Shown: one piece after another, positions 56,733-64,000 of the stretch
Numbering within the stretch: the first letter of the stretch is position 1
Layout: the number at the start of each line of letters is the position of its first letter
NCBI RefSeq assembly: GCF_029167105.1
Contig: NZ_JARFML010000005.1
Location: 186,001-250,000, forward strand
DNA length: 64,000 nt
Source of the DNA: Bradyrhizobium yuanmingense
GTDB lineage: Bacteria > Pseudomonadota > Alphaproteobacteria > Rhizobiales > Xanthobacteraceae
Direction of reading: 5' to 3'
The notes under the pieces: model-generated
Seen by the model: the letters and a program-made list of their open reading frames with translations, nothing else
Database searches by the model: none
Told to the model about the DNA's origin: nothing
Translations under genes and position numbers: made by a program

Positions 56733-57791
56733 TCACTTCAACAGCTTCATCGGATCGGCCGCCTTCTGCTTCAGCTGCTCGAATGTGCATTGCCGCGGCG
56801 CCTTGTCGGGACGCCAACGCAGGATCGAGGTGCCGTGGCGGAAGCGTTCGCCGCTGAAATGGTCGTAGCAGACCTCGATCACCAGCTTCGGCTTCATCGG
56901 ACACCACTTTGCGGAACGCTCGGTCGACCAGCGGCTCGGCCCGCCCGGCGCGTTGCCGGTGAAGCCGGGCTCGCCGATCAGTGCTTCGAGCCGATCGGTC
57001 AAGGCCGGCTTCTCGTCCGCCTTGATCGCCGAGGTGAAGCCGACATGGTGCAGTCGGCCATCATCGTCGTAGAGCCCGAGCAGCAGCGAGCCGACGACGT
57101 TCCGGCCGGCGATCTTGTTGGTGGCGTAGCGGAAGCCACCGACTACGCAATCGGCGCTGCGGAATTTCTTGATCTTCTGCATGCCGTCGCGATTTCCCGC
57201 CTGGTAGGGCAGGTCGATACGCTTGGCGATGACACCGTCCGAGCCGCCGCCGGATTGCGCCAGCCACTTTTTTGCCGTGGCGTAGCTCGTCGTCGCCGGT
57301 GAGAGGCGGAACAGGCTGTTCTTGAGGTTGGCTTTCGCGAAGGCCTCCAGCGCCCGCCGCCGTTCGCGCAGCGTCTTCTCGGCCAGATCTTTCTCCCGGG
57401 ATGTCGCGAGCAGATCGAAAACGAGATAGAGCGCCGGTGTCTCCACCGAGAGTTTCTTCACGCGGCTTGCCGCCGGATGAATGCGTTGCAGCAGCGCGTC
57501 GAAGGAAAAGCTCTTGCCGTGCGGCACGACGATTTCGCCGTCGAGCGTGAAGCGGTCGGGCTTCAGCTCCAAGGCAGCAGTGACGACTTCCGGGAAATAG
57601 CGCGCGAGGTCCTCGCCGGATTTGGAGCGCAGATCGACGTTGCTGCCGTTGCGCGCCAGCAGGCAGCGGAAGCCGTCCCACTTGGGCTCATATTGCCATT
57701 CACCGCCGCGCGGGATCGCGTCGACCGAACGCGCCTCCATTGCGGCCAAAGACGTGGGCTTGCGGTCGCGCTTTCGGGGAGGAGCAGGCAA
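56733..57791 (-). CDS. ATP-dependent DNA ligase
   Basis: A 352-residue ligase with the adenylation domain (EPKWDGFRCLL, Lys37 as the AMP-accepting residue; LDGEIV; LVFDLLA; DGVIAKRIDLPYQ; KIKKFRSADCVVGG) and an OB-fold C terminus ending in the motif VI region RHGTSILRWRPDK. No polymerase or nuclease domain is attached, so it is LigC-like rather than LigD. Such ligases act in repair or alternative end joining; no Ku gene is in the window. It ends convergently with the phosphoesterase. Confidence 0.9.
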   Translation of the reverse strand: MPAPPRKRDRKPTSLAAMEARSVDAIPRGGEWQYEPKWDGFRCLLARNGSNVDLRSKSGEDLARYFPEVVTAALELKPDRFTLDGEIVVPHGKSFSFDALLQRIHPAASRVKKLSVETPALYLVFDLLATSREKDLAEKTLRERRRALEAFAKANLKNSLFRLSPATTSYATAKKWLAQSGGGSDGVIAKRIDLPYQAGNRDGMQKIKKFRSADCVVGGFRYATNKIAGRNVVGSLLLGLYDDDGRLHHVGFTSAIKADEKPALTDRLEALIGEPGFTGNAPGGPSRWSTERSAKWCPMKPKLVIEVCYDHFSGERFRHGTSILRWRPDKAPRQCTFEQLKQKAADPMKLLK

Positions 57792-57831
57792 GGGCGGGAC
57801 TCGTCATACGCTGAACACGTCCCACCAACGC

Positions 57832-57857
57832 AAAACGGCCGGCTTTCGCCGGCCGTT
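57832..57857 (-). terminator. Terminator of the addB-addA-trxA operon
   Basis: On the minus strand AACGGCCGGC-GAAA-GCCGGCCGTT (57857-57834) is followed by TTGCG, with a perfect ten-base stem whose arm ends in TTTT. It lies about 30 bases past the trxA stop. Confidence 0.85.
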
Positions 57858-57884
57858 GTCGAAAAGAATCTTGGGCGAGGCGGA

Positions 57885-58205
57885 TCAGACCGCGGAGGTG
57901 ATCCACTGCTGCAGCTTCGCCTTCGGCGCGGCGCCGACCTGGCGCGAGGCCATCTCGCCGCCCTTGAAGATCATCAGGGTCGGAATCGACATCACGCCGT
58001 ACTTCGAGGCGGTCTTCGGGCTCTCGTCGACATTGAGCTTCACGATCTTGACCTTGTCGCCCATCGCGCCGGCGATCTCGTCGAGAGCGGGTGCGATCAT
58101 GCGGCAGGGGCCGCACCATTCGGCCCAGAAATCGACGACCACGGGGCCGTTCGCCTTGAGCACTTCGGCTTCGAAATCGGCGTCGGAAACCTTGCTAACG
58201 GCCAT
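57885..58205 (-). CDS. trxA: Thioredoxin
   Basis: A 106-residue thioredoxin. The active site is [17 protein letters not shown] with Cys31 and Cys34, and the cis-Pro is in [14 protein letters not shown]. It reduces protein disulfides in the cytoplasm. It follows addA after 70 bases and ends at a strong terminator, an order common in alphaproteobacteria. Confidence 0.97.
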   Translation of the reverse strand: MAVSKVSDADFEAEVLKANGPVVVDFWAEWCGPCRMIAPALDEIAGAMGDKVKIVKLNVDESPKTASKYGVMSIPTLMIFKGGEMASRQVGAAPKAKLQQWITSAV

Positions 58206-58275
58206 TGGGAGTACCTCACTCGGTTGAAAGAGAATCGGCGCGACCTGGAATCGCGCCCGGGATCATGTGGTGAAC

Positions 58276-61200
58276 CTATGAACGGCCCCTTGCCGGGTCA
58301 AGGACGCTCACACCGAGATGAAGGGATGCCAGCGCCGCGTCCAGCGCGGGGGCCGAAATCTCCATATATTCAAGGGTCTCGGTCCAGAGCAGGACGGCCC
58401 TGACCGGCTTTTGGGGATAAAGCCGCGACAGCACCGCCCGGTACAGCGCAAGCTGGCGGACATAGGTCGCCGGCGCCTCGGCCGCGCTTTTGGGCGCTGC
58501 CTGGTTGGTCTTGAAGTCGACGATCAGGACCTCCTCGGGGCGCACGACCAGCCGGTCAATCTGCCCCGACACCAGGGCCGGGGCGCGGCCCGGCCGCTCC
58601 AGCCGCCCGGCGATGGCGACCTCTGCCCGGCTGCCGGCGGCAAAGACGGGCGCGAAACGCGGGTCCGTGATCAGGGCGAGCACCTTGTCGGCCAGTGCGA
58701 TGCGATCGGCCTCCGGCCAGTCCGCGGCGTTGCGCGCCATGAAGCCGAGCGCGGCCTCGCGCCGGCGCTCGCCGGCGATCTCGGGCAGCGATTGCAACAG
58801 CCGATGCACCAGCGTGCCGCGCTGCAGCGCCAGCGCGCGCGACTGCACCGATTCGCCCGATCGGACGCTGCGGCCCTCCTCGGCAGACTGGCCCGAGGGG
58901 CGCACCGGATCCTCGTCAATGGTCTCGCGCGGTGCCGGTGTCCGCAGCCAGTCCGGGAGCGCGATGATCTGGTGCACGGAGGCCGCCGGCGCGCCCAGCG
59001 CCGCGACGTCCTCCGGACGGGCGAACCGCGTCACCTTGCCGAGCGGGGTCTCGATCACCTGCTGGTCGAGGCCCGAGCCTTTGAGCCCGGTGTCGACGAG
59101 GTCGTACCAGCTCAGCTTGCGCACCGTCTTCATGTTGCCGGGCATGCAGCCGCCGACGATCAGCCGATCGGCCGCGCGCGTCATCGCGACATAGAGCAGG
59201 CGGCGATATTCGTCCTCGGTCTCCTCCAGCATCGCCTTGCGCGCCTCGGCGACAGGCTTGGGATCGTCAGCCTTGCGGCCGGCCCAGACCACGACCTCGC
59301 CGCCATTGCCGCGCGGCACCTGGATCAGCCGCAGCCGCTGCGAGTCCGCGGGCGAGGACGTGGTGTCGACCATGAACACGACCGAGGCCTCGAGGCCCTT
59401 GGCGCCGTGCACGGTCATCACGCGGACCTCGTCGCGCGAGATCTCCATGTCGCGCTTCACCTCGGTGTCGGCCGAGCGCAGCCAGGCCATGAAGCCCTGC
59501 AGCGAGGCCGGCGCCTTGCGCTCGTAGTTCAGCGCAAGCTCCAGGAATTCGTCGAGCGCGTCATTGGCCTCGTGGCCGAGCCGGCGCAGGATGCGCGCCC
59601 GCCCGCCGTCGCCGCCCAGCAGCCAGGCGTAGAAGGCGAACGGCGTCTCCTCTCGGGCGCGGATCTCGCAGGCTTCCAGGCGTTGCAATACCGTGGCGAA
59701 TGTCTCGCTTGTGGCCGCGTGTTCGGCTAGCGCGCGGCGCAGCGAGCCCTTGCGGTCATGGGCCAACGTGAACAAATCGTCGTCGTCGAGGCCGAACAAC
59801 GGGCTCTTCAGCGCCACTGCGAGCGCGAGATCGTCCTGCGGCAGCAGCAGCGCGTCGGCCAGGTTCATCAGGTCGATGATGGCGATGTGCTCGGTCAGCT
59901 TGAGGCGGTCGGCGCCGGCGACCGGAACGCCGGCGTGCTTCAGCGCCTGGATCACGGCGTCGAATGCGTTGCCGCGCCGGCGCACCAGGATCAGCATGTC
60001 GCCATAGCGCAAGGGACGGCGCTCGCCCTCGTGCCCTGTCAGCGTGCCGCTCTCGACCAGCCGCTTGATCTCGGCCTGGATGCGGCGCGCCAGCTTGACC
60101 TCGGGGCTGGTCACGGCGACGCCGTCGAACGGCGCGCGCCAGCCCTCGATGTCCTGCCGATCGTCGGCCTCCGCGAGATCCCACAGTTCGATCACGCTCG
60201 GGCCGGCATCGCCGAGCGCGTTGTGCAGGGGATGGCCGATCTCGACAGAATGGATGCTCTTGTAGATCGCGGGATCGCGGAAGACGTGGTCGACCGAATG
60301 CAGGATCGTCGCGCCCGAGCGGAACGAATAGGTGAAGGCGACCGGATCGAACTTCAGCCCGGCCGCCGTGAACTTGCGGTGCAGCTCGCGCCGTCGCGCG
60401 TCGAATTCGTGCGGCGCCGCGCCCTGGAACGAGAAGATCGACTGCTTCTCGTCGCCGACCGCAAACACCGTGCGGTTCAGCCCCTCGCGCGCGCCTTCGC
60501 CGGCCGTGAACTCGGAGATGATGTGCGCGATGATGTCCCATTGCCGCGGGCTGGTATCCTGGGCTTCGTCGATCAGCACGTGATCGACGCCGCGGTCGAG
60601 CTTGTAATGCACCCAGCCCGAGGCGATCCGGTCCAGCATCGCCAGCGTCTTGTCGATCAGGTCGTCGTAGTCGAGCAGCCCCCGCTCCTGCTTCTCGCGG
60701 CGGTAATTCGCGGCAGCCGCGGTCGCGATATGCAGCAGGGCCGCGGTGCGGTCCCGAACCGTCACGGCGCGGCGCTTCTCGATCAGCCCGGCCAGCCGCA
60801 GCGACTCGGCTTCGAACAGGCGGGCGACGGACGGATTGTGATCGCAGAACTTCTTGGTCAGCACCGCCTTGCGCGGCAGCTTGTCGTCGGTGAGGAACAC
60901 GGACAGATAGGCGTCGACCTGATCGCTGCCGGAAAACGCCTTCGCCGCACGCAGCCGCCCGGCCTGGTCATTGTCGGATTTGCTGCCGTCCTCCAGCGCG
61001 AAGGCGATCTCGTCCCACCGCGCGTGCGGCAGGAACGGGCCGTCGAGAATCTCCGTCTCGACGGCCTCGATACGGTCTGCGACGTCAACGCCCAGCACCG
61101 CAGCCATCTGCGCGGCAGCGGCTTCCGCGTTGCCGGCCTCGTCGGTCCAGGCCATGAAATGATCGCGGCTGAGGCACGCCTCGCGCACGACCTCCTTGAA

Positions 61201-61785
61201 GGTGACATCGGCGGCGCTCGCCATCGCCGTCAGCAGCGCGCGGCCGGTAACGCTCTCCGGATCGCGCGCGGCTTCCAGCAGCACCTTCAGATTGGCGCGC
61301 TCCATCATGTCGGTCTGGTCGCGCTCGTCGATCACGGCAAAGCGCGCGGGAACGTTGGCCTCGAACGGAAATTGCTGGAGCAGGCGGGTGCACAGCGCGT
61401 GGATGGTCTGCACCTTTAGCCCACCCGGCGTCTCCAGCGCGCAGGCGAACAGTTTTCTGGCGTCGCGGCGCAGTTTTGCGCCGGGATGCGGGATGCCGAC
61501 TGCGCGGATCGCCGCGTCGAGCGCATCATCGTCGAGCGTCACCCAATGACCGAGCGTGGTGAACACGCGCTCGGCCATGTTGGCGGCGGCAGCCTTGGTG
61601 AAGGTGATGCAGAGGATCTTCTCCGGCGGCACGCCTGATAGCAACAGGCGGATCACGCGCTGCACCAGCACATGCGTCTTGCCCGAGCCGGCATTGGCCG
61701 AGACGAAAGCCGATGCAGTCGGATCGGAGGCACGCGCCTGCCGCGCGCGAACCTCATCGGGGATGGGGCGCGGCGCCTTCACCAT
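58276..61785 (-). CDS. addA: Double-strand break repair helicase AddA
   Basis: The helicase-nuclease subunit of AddAB, which processes double-strand ends for recombination. The 1169-residue UvrD-like protein has SANAGSGKTHVLVQRVIRLL (Walker A), ILCITFTKAAAANMAERV, HVLIDEAQDTSPRQWDII, FAVGDEKQSIFSFQGA and VRVMTVHGAKGLEASVVF. The C-terminal nuclease core contains VLIVDFKTNQ. The ATG at 61785 overlaps the addB stop by seven bases; the in-frame ATG at 61818 is less likely. Confidence 0.95.
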   Translation of the reverse strand: MVKAPRPIPDEVRARQARASDPTASAFVSANAGSGKTHVLVQRVIRLLLSGVPPEKILCITFTKAAAANMAERVFTTLGHWVTLDDDALDAAIRAVGIPHPGAKLRRDARKLFACALETPGGLKVQTIHALCTRLLQQFPFEANVPARFAVIDERDQTDMMERANLKVLLEAARDPESVTGRALLTAMASAADVTFKEVVREACLSRDHFMAWTDEAGNAEAAAAQMAAVLGVDVADRIEAVETEILDGPFLPHARWDEIAFALEDGSKSDNDQAGRLRAAKAFSGSDQVDAYLSVFLTDDKLPRKAVLTKKFCDHNPSVARLFEAESLRLAGLIEKRRAVTVRDRTAALLHIATAAAANYRREKQERGLLDYDDLIDKTLAMLDRIASGWVHYKLDRGVDHVLIDEAQDTSPRQWDIIAHIISEFTAGEGAREGLNRTVFAVGDEKQSIFSFQGAAPHEFDARRRELHRKFTAAGLKFDPVAFTYSFRSGATILHSVDHVFRDPAIYKSIHSVEIGHPLHNALGDAGPSVIELWDLAEADDRQDIEGWRAPFDGVAVTSPEVKLARRIQAEIKRLVESGTLTGHEGERRPLRYGDMLILVRRRGNAFDAVIQALKHAGVPVAGADRLKLTEHIAIIDLMNLADALLLPQDDLALAVALKSPLFGLDDDDLFTLAHDRKGSLRRALAEHAATSETFATVLQRLEACEIRAREETPFAFYAWLLGGDGGRARILRRLGHEANDALDEFLELALNYERKAPASLQGFMAWLRSADTEVKRDMEISRDEVRVMTVHGAKGLEASVVFMVDTTSSPADSQRLRLIQVPRGNGGEVVVWAGRKADDPKPVAEARKAMLEETEDEYRRLLYVAMTRAADRLIVGGCMPGNMKTVRKLSWYDLVDTGLKGSGLDQQVIETPLGKVTRFARPEDVAALGAPAASVHQIIALPDWLRTPAPRETIDEDPVRPSGQSAEEGRSVRSGESVQSRALALQRGTLVHRLLQSLPEIAGERRREAALGFMARNAADWPEADRIALADKVLALITDPRFAPVFAAGSRAEVAIAGRLERPGRAPALVSGQIDRLVVRPEEVLIVDFKTNQAAPKSAAEAPATYVRQLALYRAVLSRLYPQKPVRAVLLWTETLEYMEISAPALDAALASLHLGVSVLDPARGRS

Positions 61786-64000
61786 TCCTCGATCCCCAAT
61801 CCGCCGGCCGCAGACCATTCCTTGATCCGGGCGAGATCGTCATAGGTGCCGTAGCGGTTCGCCCACATCGGCAGGTTCAGCGAGGTATAGGCCTGGTTCT
61901 CGTCCTCGAAGGCGCGGATCAGCGCTTCCAGCTTGGCTCTTGCCTCGGCCGCCGCGGTGTCCGGCGGCTGCGGCTCCTCGCCCGGCTTGTACTTGAGCTC
62001 GAGGATGCGCTCCTCGCCCGGTGGGTTGTTGCCGCTGAGGCGGACATAGACGAGCTGGCTCACGGAGGCGCCGGCATCGATACCGGGAAAGCCGCCCTCG
62101 CGCAGGATCGCGGCTTCCAGCGTCAGCTGCGGCGACAGGCCCATGCGGACCTGCTTGCCGGTCGGCGGCTGGCCGGTCTTGTAGTCGAGGATGGCATAGC
62201 CGCCGCCCTTGCGGCGTTCGATGCGGTCGGCGCGCGCAGAAAGGCGGAAGCTGCGCTGAGGATCCAGCATGATCGAGATCTCGCCGCGGGTCTCCGCGAC
62301 GATCGCCTCGATCACATCGCGCCGCGCTGCCTCCCATTCGCCGAACCAGCGCGCGATGCGCTGGAAGCGCGGCCACCACAGCGCCCGTGCCTCGGGCCGC
62401 TCCATCAGCGGTGCAAAGTGCTTCTCGCCGATCGCGCGCAGAACACGCGCGGGATCGTCCGGCAAACGCGTCGCATAGCTTTCCGTGAATTCGCCGATGG
62501 CATCGTGAATCGCCGAACCGCGATCGGCGGCCGAGAGCGGCATGTCGACCGGGTCGAGCGCATCGAGCCGCAAGATGCGTTTGGCGTAGATCGTGTAGGG
62601 ATCGCGCAGCCAGTCTTCGATCTCGGTGACCGACATCTTGAGCGGCCGTGTCGCGCGTGGCGGTCGCGGTTCCGGCTGCTTGATCGGCTTGACGTCGTCG
62701 GGCTGGTCGAGCGCCGCGGCGAACTGCACGTATGTCTCGCCGGCGCGAACGGCCGCCTTCCAGAGCTCGTCGCCGGCGACCGCCTCGAGCCGATGCAGGA
62801 AGCGCGAGGCCACCGCCGGCGCGCCGCCGGCCTTGGCGGAGTGGGTGAGAATCACCTCGTCGCCGCCAAGCAATTGCGCGAAGTCATGGGCGGACAGGCC
62901 GATACGGCGCTCCGGCAGATCGAGCCCGAGCTCGTGCCGCATCGGCCGGCTGAGCCAGGGATCGATGCGCGGTGCCGGCGGCCAGACGCCTTCGATCAGG
63001 CCGCCGACGATGATGCGGTCGGACTGCATCAGTCGCGATTCCAGCGGGCCGTAGATTTGCAGCCGTGCGCCCGGCCTGTCCCGCCGCCGCACCGCGCGAT
63101 CGCCGAAGGCGGTCTGGAACACGTCCGCGTAGTCCGCTAGCTGCACCATCAATCCGCTGGTCGTGCCGCCGCGCAAGAGATCGTCGAAGGCGCCGGCGAG
63201 CGCGAGACCATCGCGATCCTCGAAAGCGAGCGGAATGCCCTGCTCGTCGCGCGACAGCTCGATCATGATCTCGCGATGGCGATGCGCGAGCTCGGCGAAA
63301 TCATAGGATTTCGAGGGCGGCAGGCTCTCGATCGGGGCCAATGCCTTTTGCAGGGCATCGATCAGAGCCTGGATGCGATCGAGATCCTCGGCCTTGAGAC
63401 GCGCCCGCGGCTCGGCGCGATGCAGCGCGGAGACCTCGCTGCGCCACAGCTTTGCCAGCTCCTCGCGGAAGCGGCTGAACTCGCGCAGGAGGCCGGCCGT
63501 GCTCGCAGGCGGACGCGTGCCGCGCAGCACCGCAAGCTCCAGGCTCTCGATTGCCATCTTCCATGCGCCCGGCGCGCGGCCGAGCCGGCACAGCGGATGC
63601 TTCAGCATCGCCAGCAGCGTCGGCGGCTCCAGGCCCTTGGTGGCGGCCTCTGCCGCAAGGCGCGCAAACGTGCCGGCGGAGGTTTCCATCAAGACGTCGC
63701 CGCCGGAATCGTCGAAGGCGAGATCCCATCGGGTTAGCGCCGCCATCACCCGCCGCGCCAGCGCGCGGTCGGGCGTCACCAGGGCAGCCGACTTGTCGAG
63801 ATGGCGCGCCTCGCGCATGGCGATGGCGATGGCGAGCGCTTCCATTTCAGGGTTGGGCGCTTCGACCACCGTGAGGTTCTTCATGCCGCCCGCGATCTTC
63901 GCGGCGACATCGGGATGTTTCAGCCGGTCGTGCCAGACCTCGGTCTTGGCGGACGGCCGCATCGATTCCGACGCGAGCAGGTCGCGGCCGTCTTCCGCTG
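61779..64000 (-). CDS. addB: Double-strand break repair protein AddB (partial)
   Basis: About 740 residues of the AddB partner are visible; the frame stays open to the window edge, so the start and the N-terminal region lie outside. The inactive-helicase part includes IIVGGLIEGVWPPAPRIDPW and ARRHDFAQLLGGDEVILTHS-like segments (SAHDFAQLLGGDEVILTHSA). The C-terminal nuclease domain has GGYAILDYKTGQPPTGKQV with the D-x-K motif, and GLSPQLTLEAAIL. AddB cuts and recognises regulatory sequences with AddA; the two genes overlap. Confidence 0.93.
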   Translation of the reverse strand, partial: AEDGRDLLASESMRPSAKTEVWHDRLKHPDVAAKIAGGMKNLTVVEAPNPEMEALAIAIAMREARHLDKSAALVTPDRALARRVMAALTRWDLAFDDSGGDVLMETSAGTFARLAAEAATKGLEPPTLLAMLKHPLCRLGRAPGAWKMAIESLELAVLRGTRPPASTAGLLREFSRFREELAKLWRSEVSALHRAEPRARLKAEDLDRIQALIDALQKALAPIESLPPSKSYDFAELAHRHREIMIELSRDEQGIPLAFEDRDGLALAGAFDDLLRGGTTSGLMVQLADYADVFQTAFGDRAVRRRDRPGARLQIYGPLESRLMQSDRIIVGGLIEGVWPPAPRIDPWLSRPMRHELGLDLPERRIGLSAHDFAQLLGGDEVILTHSAKAGGAPAVASRFLHRLEAVAGDELWKAAVRAGETYVQFAAALDQPDDVKPIKQPEPRPPRATRPLKMSVTEIEDWLRDPYTIYAKRILRLDALDPVDMPLSAADRGSAIHDAIGEFTESYATRLPDDPARVLRAIGEKHFAPLMERPEARALWWPRFQRIARWFGEWEAARRDVIEAIVAETRGEISIMLDPQRSFRLSARADRIERRKGGGYAILDYKTGQPPTGKQVRMGLSPQLTLEAAILREGGFPGIDAGASVSQLVYVRLSGNNPPGEERILELKYKPGEEPQPPDTAAAEARAKLEALIRAFEDENQAYTSLNLPMWANRYGTYDDLARIKEWSAAGGLGIEEW

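Noticed and set aside
57832..57857. Hairpin as terminator of the DNA ligase gene
   Set aside because: It lies upstream of the ligase on the same strand and directly follows trxA, so it belongs to the trxA transcript.

Overview
This 64 kb window is GC-rich chromosomal DNA that looks like Bradyrhizobium or a close Hyphomicrobiales relative. The evidence is the gene content and order (lptC-lptA-lptB-rpoN-hpf-ptsN; addB-addA-trxA; trpF-trpB-trpA-accD-folC; aroA-cmk-rpsA-sppA-ihfB), the protein sequences themselves, a ROSE-type RNA thermometer in front of a small heat-shock gene, and two families of palindromic intergenic repeats scattered through the gaps. I see no phage, insertion sequence, CRISPR array, rRNA operon or plasmid/nodulation island; most of the window is core genome with small accessory inserts.

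Layout. 1-4.8 kb: start of infC (AUU start codon), an alpha/beta hydrolase, an NTF2-like protein, a frameshifted thioesterase, queG and a glutathione transferase. 4.9-14.5 kb: uppP, a DprE1-like oxidase and DprE2-like reductase, an NDUFA9-like protein, tRNA-Leu(CAG), a Bug-type solute-binding protein, an MFS transporter with a disrupted C terminus, a UbiA-type prenyltransferase and RNase D. Together uppP, dprE1/E2 and ubiA form a candidate decaprenyl-phospho-arabinose-like pathway. 14.6-20.4 kb: LPS transport genes lptC, lptA and lptB followed by rpoN, hpf and ptsN. 20.7-24.8 kb: an O-antigen ligase/polymerase overlapping a secreted GH5 glycosidase, an outer-membrane beta-barrel and a GNAT acetyltransferase.

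24.9-33.8 kb: two regulated catabolic modules. The first has a TetR regulator divergent from an SDR, a saccharopine-dehydrogenase-like protein and an acyl-CoA synthetase, with two identical operators between them. The second is a TetR gene in one operon with a fused 2Fe-2S/molybdopterin hydroxylase and its FAD subunit, which carries four cysteines fit for an extra 4Fe-4S cluster. 34.2-39.5 kb: an Hsp20-DUF1150 operon with a sigma-32-like promoter and thermometer hairpin, then the ugpBAEC glycerol-3-phosphate ABC importer behind a Pho box. 39.8-42.7 kb: a family III CoA-transferase, the divergent ohr/ohrR pair with two palindromic operators, a GIY-YIG protein and tRNA-Ala(GGC).

42.8-57 kb: TIGR02300 protein, aroA, a nucleotidyltransferase/partner pair inserted between aroA and cmk, then rpsA, sppA, ihfB, a LapA-domain protein, the trp genes, accD, folC and a metallophosphoesterase. 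56.7-64 kb, minus strand: an ATP-dependent DNA ligase, trxA, addA and a partial addB that runs off the right edge.

All calls come from reading the sequence by eye; no database search was run. The most rewarding items to follow are the DprE/UbiA set, the thermometer-controlled Hsp20 operon, the NTase pair, and the fused molybdenum hydroxylase.
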